From NCBI RefSeq assembly GCF_030209435.1, contig NZ_JARVRX010000005.1:124001-188000 (forward strand): 64,000 nucleotides of DNA, read 5' to 3'. Position numbers and translations under genes: made by a program. Below are positions 1 to 8,359 of the stretch, one piece after another; position 1 is the first letter of the stretch; each line of letters begins with the position of its first letter. The notes beneath the pieces were generated by a model. It did no database searches, was not told where the DNA came from, and saw nothing but the letters and a program-made list of their open reading frames with translations. The stretch is from Mycolicibacterium sp. lyk4-40-TYG-92 (GTDB lineage Bacteria > Actinomycetota > Actinomycetes > Mycobacteriales > Mycobacteriaceae).

Positions 1-492
1 GTCAATGCGTCACCAGAAGCCTTCGGCGACATCATGACTGGACGGTCCGGGCGGCGATACGCGTACTTCCTGCCGGCCGACGACGTATCTACCGCCAGTA
101 CGGCCACCCTGCAGGCATTGGCCGAGACCGAATTGCCGCCGTTGTTCGCCGAGCTCCTCGGCCGCTCCGCCCCGTTTCTGCAGCCGGTGATGGACCTACC
201 CAGTGGCCGCCTCCGCCGCGGGCCGGTTTTTGTGATCGGTGATGCCGCCGGCACTGTGCGGCCGCATACCGCGTCGGGCACGTCGAAATCGATCGGCGAC
301 GCCTCATCGTTGGCACAGGCCCTGAGCACCCGCACGACGCAGAACCCACTGCCGGAACCGGCCCTACGCCAATGGGAGAACTACCGATTACGAGTCCTGC
401 AGGACATCGCAGCCGTCGGCATCACCCGCGCGGTCGTATCGCGGCTCGGCACCACTGATAGCGCCCCGATATGGGACCGAGCCGTCCGATGA
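1..492 (+). CDS. FAD-dependent monooxygenase, C-terminal part (5' end outside window)
   Basis: The reading frame is open from the first base, so the gene starts upstream and only about 163 C-terminal residues are seen. The stretch VIGDAAGTVRPHTASG matches the second FAD-binding motif (GD followed by P and G) of p-hydroxybenzoate-hydroxylase-type flavoprotein monooxygenases, and a helical tail follows. The family adds one oxygen atom to a substrate using FAD and NAD(P)H; the substrate cannot be read here. Its stop overlaps the ATG of the next gene (ATGA at 489-492), so it is probably translationally coupled to the molybdenum oxidoreductase operon and may act in the same catabolic route. Confidence 0.75.
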   Translation, partial: VNASPEAFGDIMTGRSGRRYAYFLPADDVSTASTATLQALAETELPPLFAELLGRSAPFLQPVMDLPSGRLRRGPVFVIGDAAGTVRPHTASGTSKSIGDASSLAQALSTRTTQNPLPEPALRQWENYRLRVLQDIAAVGITRAVVSRLGTTDSAPIWDRAVR

Positions 493-2780
493 CAGCCGAC
501 GCAGCGATCGGGCGGCCCGTCAACCGGGTCGAGGGCGACGACAAGGTGACCGGCCGAGCACGCTACGCAGCCGACACCGCGCTGCCCGATGTGCAGCATG
601 CGGTTCTGGTGCAGTCGGATATTTCGCACGGCCGCGTCACTCATGACTCGCTGGTGGCCGCCACCTCCCGCGCCGAGGCCGCACCAGGGGTGGTGCGCGT
701 ATTGTCGCCGCTGAATTGCCCGTCCCTGCAAGTGCTTCCCGAGGTGCTCACCTGGGACCTGCCGTTGGAACGACGACCACCGCTGTCAGATCTGACGGTC
801 CAGCACCGCGGCCAGCATCTTGCCCTGGTCGTCGCCGACACCTTGGAGAATGCGCAGTTCGCCGCGTCGTTGATGGACCTGACCTATGACGAGCTGCCCG
901 CCCTGCTGACAGCCCGTGAGGTGCTCGACCGGTCGGAAGACCGGAGCCACGGCGACGATCGGATTGTGCGCGGCGGGGTGTACCAGCCCGATCATTTCGT
1001 GAAACTGCCGGAAGAGAAACTCCAAGACCACCGTGGTCCCGCCGACGAACCGGTCGAGGGAACGAAAATCTCGTCCCGCTTCACCACGCCGGAGAACGCC
1101 CACTACCCCATCGAGCTGGCTTCTACGATTGCCAGTTGGGACGGCGATCACCTGACCGTGTACGACAGCACCCGGTGGATCGCCGGTGAACGACAAACGC
1201 TGGCAACCTATCTGGGCATCACGGTCGACAACATCCGAATCGTCGCTCCACTGGTCGGAGGCGCGTTCGGCTCGAAGAGTTTCATGTGGATGCACGTCGC
1301 TCTATGCGCCGTCGCGGCACGAATGACGGGGCGGGCGGTCAAGTTGGTCGTCAGCCGCGACCAGATGTTCACCTCGACCGGACATCGTCCCCACACCGAA
1401 CAGCACCTGAGTCTGGTCGCCGACGCACAGGCGCGGCTGACCAGCATCGAGCACCACACCCTCACCGAAACGTCCACCGTCGCCCACTTCTGCGAGCCGG
1501 CCGGGTTGTCGACACGGTTCCTCTATCAGTCCCCGCGAATGGTGGTGTCGCACACCGTGGCCCGGGTGAATCGGCCCACACCGTGCTTCATGCGTGGTCC
1601 AGGTGAAGCCCCCGGACTGTTCGCCCTCGAAGTCGCCATGGACGAACTCGCCCACGCACTACACGTCGATCCGCTGGATCTGCGGATCACCAATTACGCC
1701 GACGAAGACCAGGCCAGCGGCAGACCCTGGTCCGACGAGCATCTCATCGAGTGCTACCGGCGAGGATCCGATCGTTTCGGCTGGGAGCAGCGGCCGAACC
1801 AACCCCGCTCGTTGCGGCGCGACGGCGTGCTCGTCGGTTGGGGCATGGCCACCGCCACCTATCCGGGGCGCCGGATGCCGGCCGGTTGTCATGTACACAC
1901 CAGACTCGACGGCATCATCGAATTCTCCTCAGCCACACATGAAGTCGGTACCGGTGTTCGGACCGCCATGACCCAGATCGCAGCGGACGCCGCCGGCTTG
2001 CGACTGTCGCAGGTCAACTTCTTCTCCGGCGACTCGGACTTCCCCACCGCGCCTTACAGCGGCGCATCGCAGACCACCGCCGCAGTCGGGTCGGCGGTGT
2101 TCGAGGCCGCCGCCGAATGGAAGCGGCGGGTGCTCGAACACGTCGTCGCCGACCAGAGCTCGCCGTATGACGGATGTGACCTGTCCTCGGTGGACATCCG
2201 CAACGGCGAGATCGTCAGCACCCAACCGGCACGGCCCGTCACCGCTGTCGCCGCCCTGCTGGCGGCAGCCGACAGCGCGCTGCTCGACCGGCTGACCTTC
2301 ACCAGCGGCAGTGGAGGTGCGCCAGAAGACGGTCCGGTGTCGCAATCGTTCGGTGCCCACTTCTGCGAGGTGGAGGTGGACGAACAAATCGGCCGAGCAG
2401 CGGTGACGCGGTGGGTCGCGGTGATGGACTGCGGGCGTGTCATCAACCCGAAGCTCGCGCGCAGTCAAGTGATGGGCGGCATCACCTTTGGTCTTGGCAT
2501 GGCGCTCATGGAGCAGGTGCCCTACGACCCCGGAACCGGTCATGCCTTGGGCGAGTACTACCTGCCCACCCACGCCGACGTCCCAGCTTTCGACGTCACC
2601 TTCATCGATGGCGCCGACCGCCACCTGACCGCATTCGGCGCTCGCGGCATCGGTGAGATCGGCATCTGCGGGGTGCCCGCCGCGATCGCGAATGCCGTGT
2701 ATCACGCCACCGGGCGCCGGCTGCGTGACTTGCCCATCACCGTCGAAAACCTGTTGTCCCCCTTCACCGATTCTCGCTAG
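489..2780 (+). CDS. PaoC/YagR-like molybdopterin-binding large subunit of an aldehyde/xanthine dehydrogenase-family enzyme
   Basis: A 763-residue large subunit of the xanthine oxidase family, which holds the molybdenum cofactor and hydroxylates aldehydes or heterocycles. Near residue 368 the motif MRGPGEAPG is the cofactor-contact loop typical of the E. coli PaoC/YagR branch; GIGEIG near residue 722 carries the catalytic glutamate. The N-terminal hammerhead domain (GRPVNRVEGDDKVTGRARYA) is intact. An ATG at 471 is possible, but the ATG at 489 forms an ATGA overlap with the preceding stop and begins at the family's usual N-terminus. No twin-arginine signal is visible, so the complex is probably cytoplasmic. 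It forms an operon with the two downstream subunits. The form I CO dehydrogenase signature is absent, so this is not CoxL. Confidence 0.88.
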   Translation: MTADAAIGRPVNRVEGDDKVTGRARYAADTALPDVQHAVLVQSDISHGRVTHDSLVAATSRAEAAPGVVRVLSPLNCPSLQVLPEVLTWDLPLERRPPLSDLTVQHRGQHLALVVADTLENAQFAASLMDLTYDELPALLTAREVLDRSEDRSHGDDRIVRGGVYQPDHFVKLPEEKLQDHRGPADEPVEGTKISSRFTTPENAHYPIELASTIASWDGDHLTVYDSTRWIAGERQTLATYLGITVDNIRIVAPLVGGAFGSKSFMWMHVALCAVAARMTGRAVKLVVSRDQMFTSTGHRPHTEQHLSLVADAQARLTSIEHHTLTETSTVAHFCEPAGLSTRFLYQSPRMVVSHTVARVNRPTPCFMRGPGEAPGLFALEVAMDELAHALHVDPLDLRITNYADEDQASGRPWSDEHLIECYRRGSDRFGWEQRPNQPRSLRRDGVLVGWGMATATYPGRRMPAGCHVHTRLDGIIEFSSATHEVGTGVRTAMTQIAADAAGLRLSQVNFFSGDSDFPTAPYSGASQTTAAVGSAVFEAAAEWKRRVLEHVVADQSSPYDGCDLSSVDIRNGEIVSTQPARPVTAVAALLAAADSALLDRLTFTSGSGGAPEDGPVSQSFGAHFCEVEVDEQIGRAAVTRWVAVMDCGRVINPKLARSQVMGGITFGLGMALMEQVPYDPGTGHALGEYYLPTHADVPAFDVTFIDGADRHLTAFGARGIGEIGICGVPAAIANAVYHATGRRLRDLPITVENLLSPFTDSR

Positions 2781-2792
2781 GACTCGACATCC

Positions 2793-3344
2793 ATGACAGC
2801 TTGCAACCCACCAGAACACACCGTCGAGCTGTCGATCAACGGTGCTCCGGTCACGGTTCAAACCGACGTCCGCTCGACGTTGCTCGACCTGCTGCGCGAA
2901 CGGCTGCAGCTCACCGGAACAAAGAAGGGCTGCGACCACGGCCTCTGCGGCGCCTGCACGGTCAGTGTCAACGGCCGACGGGTGGTGAGCTGCCTGACAC
3001 TCGCCGTGTCGATCGACGGCGCCACCGTCCTCACCATCGAGGGCATCGCCGACGGCGAGCGGCTCCATCCACTGCAACAGGCATTCGTCGACCACGACGG
3101 ATTCCAATGCGGCTACTGCACTCCCGGCCAGATCAGCTCCGCGCACGCGCTTCTCGGCGAGCACTCCCGCGGCGACCTGTCCGCCGCATCCTTCGAGGGG
3201 CCGTACACCGATCTTGCCAAGGGCCCGGAAGCCCTGTCTGCCGACGAGATTCGCGAACGGATGGCGGGCAACATCTGCCGTTGCGGTGCCTATCCCAACA
3301 TCGTGGATGCGATCGCGTCGTGCCTGCCCGAGTGTGGCCGATGA
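2793..3344 (+). CDS. 2Fe-2S subunit of the molybdenum oxidoreductase (PaoA-like)
   Basis: A 183-residue iron-sulfur subunit that passes electrons from the molybdenum centre to FAD. The plant-type cluster is bound by C47, C52, C55 and C67 (CDHGLCGAC and a later C); the second cluster by C106, C109, C162 and C164 (FQCGYC and ICRC). Between the two halves of the second site lies an insertion of about 35 residues (120-155) also seen in PaoA-type proteins. No Tat signal is visible, unlike E. coli PaoA. It starts 12 bases after the large subunit, and its stop overlaps the next start. Confidence 0.9.
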   Translation: MTACNPPEHTVELSINGAPVTVQTDVRSTLLDLLRERLQLTGTKKGCDHGLCGACTVSVNGRRVVSCLTLAVSIDGATVLTIEGIADGERLHPLQQAFVDHDGFQCGYCTPGQISSAHALLGEHSRGDLSAASFEGPYTDLAKGPEALSADEIRERMAGNICRCGAYPNIVDAIASCLPECGR

Positions 3345-4327
3345 AGGCATTCGACTTCCATCGCGCACGCGACGTCGACGACGCTCTTACGATCGCGGAC
3401 GCGACCGGCGGCAGCTATTACGCGGGCGGCACAAACTTGCTCGATCTGATGAAACTCGGTGTCACACAGCCGTCGTCGTTGGTCGATGTCGGCGGGCTGG
3501 GCTTGGACGAGATCACTGCCACCGACAACGGCGGCATCCTGATCGGCTCCGGCGTGACCAACAGCGCGATCGCCAACCATCACCTGGTCCGCACCCGGTA
3601 TCCCGTGCTGTCACACGCAATCCTGTCCGGTGCGACGACGCAGCTGCGGAACATGGCCACCGCCGGCGGCAACCTCATGCAGCGCACCCGCTGTCCGTAC
3701 TTCATGGATGTCACGTTCCCGGCATGCAACAAACGCCGGCCCGGGTCCGGGTGCGCGGCGCTCGACGGATTCAACCGCGAGCACGCACTATTCGGCGCGA
3801 GCCGCTCGTGTGTCGCGGTGCATCCGTCGGACATGGCAGTGGCACTCGCGATCCTCGACGCCGTCGTGCACATACGGTCGCGCGAAGGCGCCCGCAGCAT
3901 TGCGGTGTCGGAGTTCTTCCGGCTCCCCGGAGATCACCCCGAGCAGGACAATGCACTGTTACCGGGCGAGCTGATCGTCGGTGTCGAGCTCCCGCCCTCC
4001 GAATATGCGTTCCACAGTTGGTACCTCAAGGTGCGCGACCGCCACAGTTACGCGTTCGCTCTCGTCTCTGTGGCGGTCGGCATGGCCATCGACGACGGCA
4101 TCATCACGTCGGCCGCCGTCGCCCTGGGCGGCGTTGCCGCCAGACCTTGGCGGTCCCCCGACGCCGAAGCCGCGTTGGTCGGCAACGTTGCCGACATCAC
4201 GACGTTCGGCCGCGCCGCCGAAGCGGCCATGGCCGGTGCCGTCGCGCTGAGCCAGAACGCGTTCAAGATCGAGCTGGGCAAGCACGGTGTTGTGCGGACA
4301 CTTCAGAAGGCCGCTGCACGACAATAG
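3341..4327 (+). CDS. FAD subunit with an extra 4Fe-4S site (PaoB-like)
   Basis: A 328-residue FAD-binding subunit of a molybdenum hydroxylase; the GGSYYAGGTNLLDLMK stretch (residues 23-38) is the FAD pyrophosphate loop. Four cysteines at 118 (TRCPYF), 129 (PACNK), 138 (GSGCAA) and 157 (SRSCVA) reproduce the insertion that binds an additional 4Fe-4S cluster in E. coli PaoB. This defines the complex as PaoABC type rather than ordinary xanthine dehydrogenase. The ATG at 3341 overlaps the previous stop (ATGA), so the three subunits are translationally coupled in the order C-A-B; E. coli has A-B-C. Confidence 0.88.
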   Translation: MKAFDFHRARDVDDALTIADATGGSYYAGGTNLLDLMKLGVTQPSSLVDVGGLGLDEITATDNGGILIGSGVTNSAIANHHLVRTRYPVLSHAILSGATTQLRNMATAGGNLMQRTRCPYFMDVTFPACNKRRPGSGCAALDGFNREHALFGASRSCVAVHPSDMAVALAILDAVVHIRSREGARSIAVSEFFRLPGDHPEQDNALLPGELIVGVELPPSEYAFHSWYLKVRDRHSYAFALVSVAVGMAIDDGIITSAAVALGGVAARPWRSPDAEAALVGNVADITTFGRAAEAAMAGAVALSQNAFKIELGKHGVVRTLQKAAARQ

Positions 4328-4336
4328 CCGCCATCA

Positions 4337-4360
4337 GCCGCGAGACAACGTGCTCGCGGC
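4337..4360 (+). terminator. Hairpin after the molybdenum oxidoreductase operon
   Basis: A perfect 8-bp stem (GCCGCGAG and CTCGCGGC) with an 8-base loop lies 10 bases after the FAD subunit stop and is followed by ACAGTTTTG. The short T run makes it a modest intrinsic terminator. It separates the operon from the flavin reductase. Confidence 0.45.
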
Positions 4361-4395
4361 ACAGTTTTGACATCGAATTGAGGTTGCCAGGCACG

Positions 4396-5019
4396 ATGGC
4401 CCGCGACGACGCCCACTACTACCAACCTGCCGAAGGCAGCCGGCTGCCCCACGACCCGTTCAATGCGATCGTGGGGCCCCGGCCGATCGGATGGATCTCG
4501 TCGATAAGTCCCTCGGGAACTCGAAACCTTGCGCCCTACAGCTTCTTCAATGCGTTCAACTACACACCACCGTTGATCGGATTCTCCTCCATCGGCTGGA
4601 AAGACACGGTCGCGAACATTGAAGCAACGGGCGAGTTCGTCTGGAACCTCGCAACCAAAGACCTCTCCGAGGCGATGAATGCCACCTCGGCCGGGCTGCC
4701 GTCCCACACCGACGAATTCACCTACAGTGGCCTGACGCCGGTACCTGCTCGTCTGGTACGTGCAGCCCGCGTGCTGGAGAGTCCCGTGAACTTCGAATGT
4801 CGGCTCACTCAACTGATTCAGTTACAGTCAGCCGATCACCAGCCGATTGAAGCTTGGCTGGTGATCGGTGAGGTCGTCGCGGTCCACATCGACCAGTACA
4901 TGCTCACCGACGGCATCTACGACACCGCCGCCGCACACCCCATCCTCCGCGCCGGCAAACAGGGCGACTACGCAGAAATCCGTCCGGACACCATGTTCAC
5001 GATGCCCAGGCCGGAGTAG
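4396..5019 (+). CDS. Flavin reductase-like FMN-binding protein
   Basis: A 207-residue protein of the flavin-reductase-like split-barrel family. The N-terminal half (NAIVGPRPIGWISSIS, then NLAPYSFFNAFNYTPP) is the FMN-binding signature. Such proteins supply reduced flavin to monooxygenases or act as oxidoreductases themselves. The ATG at 4396 is the first start that gives the family N-terminus; the frame upstream of it is a chance extension through the previous gene. It lies 68 bases after the molybdenum oxidoreductase, beyond a hairpin, and could partner the monooxygenase at the left edge. The exact reaction is not readable. Confidence 0.75.
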   Translation: MARDDAHYYQPAEGSRLPHDPFNAIVGPRPIGWISSISPSGTRNLAPYSFFNAFNYTPPLIGFSSIGWKDTVANIEATGEFVWNLATKDLSEAMNATSAGLPSHTDEFTYSGLTPVPARLVRAARVLESPVNFECRLTQLIQLQSADHQPIEAWLVIGEVVAVHIDQYMLTDGIYDTAAAHPILRAGKQGDYAEIRPDTMFTMPRPE

Positions 5020-5044
5020 TCGGCCGAACCGATACCGCCGCGCG

Positions 5045-6724
5045 TCAGGTGCCGCATACGTTGGCCGCCCGGATCACCGCCGCCAGTGACGCGGTGAGCA
5101 CTGAATCGCTGCGCCCGCAGGCCCACCCGCCGCGGTGTTCCAGGTAGGTGACCGCGGTGGCGCCGATCGACTGCTGGGCGAGGCTCAGAATCTCGACGGG
5201 CCGGTCCACATCGGCCAGCGCCTGGGTCAGCGCCTCGACCGGCCCGACGCCGCGATGCATACTGGTGCGAGCGATCCCGTTGACGGTCAACGTGATCTCG
5301 GTGGTGTCGTCGCTGCTGACGTGCCAGTCCTTCAGCTCGACCGGGCCGCCGCAACCCAGGTAGGTCGCCTCGAACAGCTCGTACAGCTCGGCGGCGGTCA
5401 CCTCGGCTCCACTGCCGTCGGTGTGGACCTGCACATGCCGGGCGAAGTCGATCTGCAGCCGCCGCGGCAGGTCCAGTCCGTACCCGGTGTGCAGCAGATA
5501 GGCGATGCCGCCTTTGCCGGATTGTGAATTGACTCGGATGACCGCGTCGTAGCTGCGCCCGATGTCGGCCGGATCGATCGGCAGATACGGTACCCGCCAA
5601 TCGATTTCGCATTCATCGCGGTTCTCCGCCGCCGCCCGGGCCCGGTGCTCGGCCAGCCCTTTCTTGATCGCGTCCTGATGGGTTCCCGAGAACGCGGTGT
5701 GCACCAGGTCGCCGACATAGGGGTGCCGTTCGTGGATCGGCATCCGCGTGCAGTGCGACACCGTGCGGGCGATCGCGTCGATATCGGAGAAGTCGATCAT
5801 CGGGTCGACGCCCTGCGCATACAGATTCAGGGCCAGGGTGGCGATGTCGACGTTGCCGGTGCGCTCGCCATTGCCGAACACGCAGCCCTCGACGCGTTGC
5901 GCGCCGGCCAGCACCGCCAATTCGGCGCAGGCCACGCCGGTCCCCCGGTCATTGTGCGGGTGCACCGACAGGATCACCGCGTCGCGGCGGGCCAGGTTCC
6001 GGTGCATGTACTCGATCTGGTCGGCGTACACATTCGGCGTCGCCACCTCCACAGTGGCGGGCAGATTCAGGATCACCGGCCGATCTTCGGTTGCGTCCCA
6101 CAGTTGTGTCACGGCGTCACAGATTTCCAGCACGTAGTCGGGTTCGGTGAGGTTGAACACCTCCGGGGAGAACTGGAACCGGATGTTCGGCATGCCCTCA
6201 GTCAGGGTGAGCACGTCGAGCGCGCCGTGCAGGATCAGACTGCGCAGCTCGTCGCGGTCCTTGCCCAGCACGGTGTTTCGCCACGTGGGCGCGGTCGCGG
6301 TGTACATGTGGATGACGACGTCGTTGCGCATGCCCCGCACCGATTCGACCGTGCGCTCGATCAGGTCGCGGCGGGCCGGGGTGAACACCGCGATGGTGAC
6401 ATCCTCTGGTGCGATGTCGGTTTCGGCCAGCAACCGCACGAAGTCGAAGTCGGTTTGCGAGGCCGACGGGTAGCCGACCTCGATCTCCTTATAGCCGATG
6501 GCGACGAGCTGTTCGAAGAACTGGCGCTTGCGATCGGGGTCCATCGGTTCAGCGAGGGCTTGATTGCCGTCGCGCAGGTCGACGGGTACCCACAGCGGCG
6601 CGGCAGTGATTCGGTTGCTCGGCCAATCCCGTTGGGCGGCAGGAATGTCCACTCGGCTGAAGACATCGGTGTAACGATGCCACGGCATGGTGGACGGTTG
6701 TTGACGGTTCCAGGAGGTGCTCAT
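5045..6724 (-). CDS. leuA: 2-isopropylmalate synthase paralogue
   Basis: About 559 residues. The enzyme condenses acetyl-CoA with 2-oxoisovalerate, the first step of leucine synthesis. The TIM-barrel starts with [10 protein letters not shown] (residues 48-57); HPHNDRGTG supplies metal ligands, GNGERTGN is the loop motif, and a C-terminal leucine-binding regulatory domain follows. Start at 6724 ([10 protein letters not shown]); a start at 6778 would run into the attenuator-like leader. It differs clearly from the M. tuberculosis LeuA sequence as I remember it and lacks that protein's tandem repeat insertion, so it looks like a second, divergent leuA. It faces a GntR gene across 159 bases and is preceded by a Leu-codon leader peptide. 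Confidence 0.85.
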   Translation of the reverse strand: MSTSWNRQQPSTMPWHRYTDVFSRVDIPAAQRDWPSNRITAAPLWVPVDLRDGNQALAEPMDPDRKRQFFEQLVAIGYKEIEVGYPSASQTDFDFVRLLAETDIAPEDVTIAVFTPARRDLIERTVESVRGMRNDVVIHMYTATAPTWRNTVLGKDRDELRSLILHGALDVLTLTEGMPNIRFQFSPEVFNLTEPDYVLEICDAVTQLWDATEDRPVILNLPATVEVATPNVYADQIEYMHRNLARRDAVILSVHPHNDRGTGVACAELAVLAGAQRVEGCVFGNGERTGNVDIATLALNLYAQGVDPMIDFSDIDAIARTVSHCTRMPIHERHPYVGDLVHTAFSGTHQDAIKKGLAEHRARAAAENRDECEIDWRVPYLPIDPADIGRSYDAVIRVNSQSGKGGIAYLLHTGYGLDLPRRLQIDFARHVQVHTDGSGAEVTAAELYELFEATYLGCGGPVELKDWHVSSDDTTEITLTVNGIARTSMHRGVGPVEALTQALADVDRPVEILSLAQQSIGATAVTYLEHRGGWACGRSDSVLTASLAAVIRAANVCGT

Positions 6725-6796
6725 GAATGGTGTGCTTTCGGTCAGGTTGGGAGGTGACCGGTCGCGACAGAGCCCCACGGCAGGGGGCCGGTCGTG
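6725..6796 (-). promoter_or_regulatory. Attenuator-like leader between leader peptide and leuA
   Basis: On the minus strand, after the leader peptide stop, the RNA can form a GC hairpin (GCCCC and GGGGC arms around 6772-6788, 7-base loop). An alternative longer pairing uses CCGGTC at 6788-6793 and GACCGG at 6756-6761; the two options share C6788 and exclude each other. A leucine leader peptide followed by competing structures is the layout of transcription or translation attenuation. The leucine-responsive element described upstream of actinobacterial leuA genes is the likely relative. No long U run was seen, so control of ribosome binding is as likely as termination. Confidence 0.5.
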
Positions 6797-6838
6797 TCAG
6801 ACCCCGCCGCGGCAGCCAAGGAGAAGCACACGCGTCAT
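6797..6838 (-). CDS. Leucine leader peptide, 13 residues (MTRVLLLGCRGGV)
   Basis: A short frame of 13 codons and a stop, 72 bases upstream of the leuA paralogue on the same strand. It contains three consecutive leucine codons (CTT CTC CTT), two of them CTT, which is rare in such GC-rich genomes. Ribosome stalling at these codons when charged Leu-tRNA is scarce would alter folding of the downstream RNA. The short length, Leu run and position identify it as a leader peptide rather than a working protein. Confidence 0.65.
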   Translation of the reverse strand: MTRVLLLGCRGGV

Positions 6839-6883
6839 GATGGTTAGACTATACACAACTCCTCAGACAAGTAGAGAGGTTCC

Positions 6884-7555
6884 ATGGTCTCGCAGGTTCA
6901 GCGTCAACCCCTGGCAGCGCAAGCCGCCCAGCTCCTGCTGACGCGCATCAAAGACGGCGAATGGGCACTGGGGCAACGCCTTCCGGGCGAAACCACCCTG
7001 GCCGCCCAGCTCGGGGTCGGCCGTTCCACCCTGCGTGAGGCCATCCGGGAACTGGCCGGAAAGGGCGTCCTCGACAGCCGCCAGGGCGCCGGTGTCTTCG
7101 TCACCGCCCTCGATGTCACCGACGACTGGGACACCGTGCTGCGCAGCGCGAACATCGCCTCGGTGATCGAGGCCCGGATCGCCATCGAGGCGGAAGGCGC
7201 GGCCCTCGCCGCAACCCGGAGAACCCCGGCCGACCTGCGCACCATCCGGCGCACCCTCGCCGCCCGCGGCGTCACCGGCCAGTCCGTCCCCGAACATGTG
7301 GACGCGGACATGGCATTTCACCGGGCCGTGATCGCCGCGGCCCACAACGACGTGCTGATCCAGCTGTTCGACGCGTTCCTCCCCCGACTGCGGCTCGCGA
7401 TGATCGACATGCTCAAGATTCGCCCCATCGCCTCAGAGCCCTGCGACCACGATCTGCATCAGCAACTCGCCGACGCGATCGTCGCCCGCGATCCCGCCGC
7501 GGCCTCGGCCGCCAGCCGTACCCATCTGAGCGCATTGAAGGAGTCCTTCACATGA
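6884..7555 (+). CDS. GntR/FadR-type transcriptional regulator with FCD domain
   Basis: A 223-residue protein. The N-terminal winged helix (LPGETTLAAQLGVGRSTLREAIRELAGKG, about residues 32-62) is the GntR DNA-binding signature, and the helical C-terminal half with Asp/His metal-ligand positions (DADMAFHRAV, then HDLHQQLADAI) is an FCD effector domain. Such regulators sense small organic acids. It is divergent from the leuA paralogue and overlaps the next ABC gene by ATGA, so it may control both; the effector is unknown. Confidence 0.85.
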   Translation: MVSQVQRQPLAAQAAQLLLTRIKDGEWALGQRLPGETTLAAQLGVGRSTLREAIRELAGKGVLDSRQGAGVFVTALDVTDDWDTVLRSANIASVIEARIAIEAEGAALAATRRTPADLRTIRRTLAARGVTGQSVPEHVDADMAFHRAVIAAAHNDVLIQLFDAFLPRLRLAMIDMLKIRPIASEPCDHDLHQQLADAIVARDPAAASAASRTHLSALKESFT

Positions 7556-8349
7556 CCCCGGTCCTCGAAATCGACAACGTGACCTTCCGGCGCGAGGGCA
7601 AACAGATCATCGACGGCATCTCGCTGACGGTGCACGAGGGCGAGCACTGGGCGCTGCTCGGCCCGAACGGCGCGGGCAAGAGCACGCTGCTCGGTTTCTG
7701 CGGCGCCGTGACGTTCCCGACGTCGGGCACCGTGCGGGTGCTCGGCGCACAGATGGGCCGCACCGACCTGGCGCCGCTGCGCCGATCGATCGGCCACGTC
7801 AATCCCCGGCATCGGTTGCAGTACCCGCTGACAGTGCGCGAGGTGGTCCTGACCGGCGTCACCGGAACCATCGACATCGCGGCGCGCTGGACACCCACCA
7901 CCGACGACGTCGCGCGGGCCGACGAGTTGATCGGCACCGTGGGGCTGACCCACCGCGCCGATGCGGTGTGGCCGACGCTCTCACAGGGCGAGCGGGGCCG
8001 GACCCTGATCGCCCGCGCGCTGATCGCCCAGCCGCGGCTGCTGCTGCTCGACGAACCGACCACCGGCCTGGATGTCGCCGCACGCGAGCAGCTGCTGGAA
8101 ACCCTTGACGCGCTCGAGCATTCACATCCCGAGATGGCGTCGATCCTGGTGACACACCATCTCGAGGAGCTGCCGACGTCGACGTCCCACGCGTTGTTGA
8201 TCGCCGGCGGCCGCACGGTCGCGGTGGGTCCGGCAGTCGCGACCGTGACGACCGATCATGTGACAGAGGCTTTTTCACATCCGGTCGAGGTCGGTTACGA
8301 CCACGGCCGGTGGTCGGCCCGGGCCGCAGCGAGTTCGCGCATCGGCTAG
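7552..8349 (+). CDS. ABC transporter ATP-binding protein, orphan
   Basis: A 265-residue nucleotide-binding subunit. Walker A is LGPNGAGKST (about residues 38-47), the signature loop is LSQGERGRTLI, Walker B is LLLLDEPTTGLD and the switch histidine is in LVTHHLEEL. No permease or binding protein is encoded beside it, so it either serves a permease elsewhere or acts in a non-transport role. Its start overlaps the GntR stop, making a two-gene operon. It meets allophanate hydrolase tail to tail 10 bases away. Confidence 0.82.
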   Translation: MTPVLEIDNVTFRREGKQIIDGISLTVHEGEHWALLGPNGAGKSTLLGFCGAVTFPTSGTVRVLGAQMGRTDLAPLRRSIGHVNPRHRLQYPLTVREVVLTGVTGTIDIAARWTPTTDDVARADELIGTVGLTHRADAVWPTLSQGERGRTLIARALIAQPRLLLLDEPTTGLDVAAREQLLETLDALEHSHPEMASILVTHHLEELPTSTSHALLIAGGRTVAVGPAVATVTTDHVTEAFSHPVEVGYDHGRWSARAAASSRIG

Positions 8350-8359
8350 TTGGCAGGGC

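Noticed and set aside
1929..3368. 479-codon minus-strand frame
   Set aside because: Antisense to the molybdenum subunits and without recognisable motifs.
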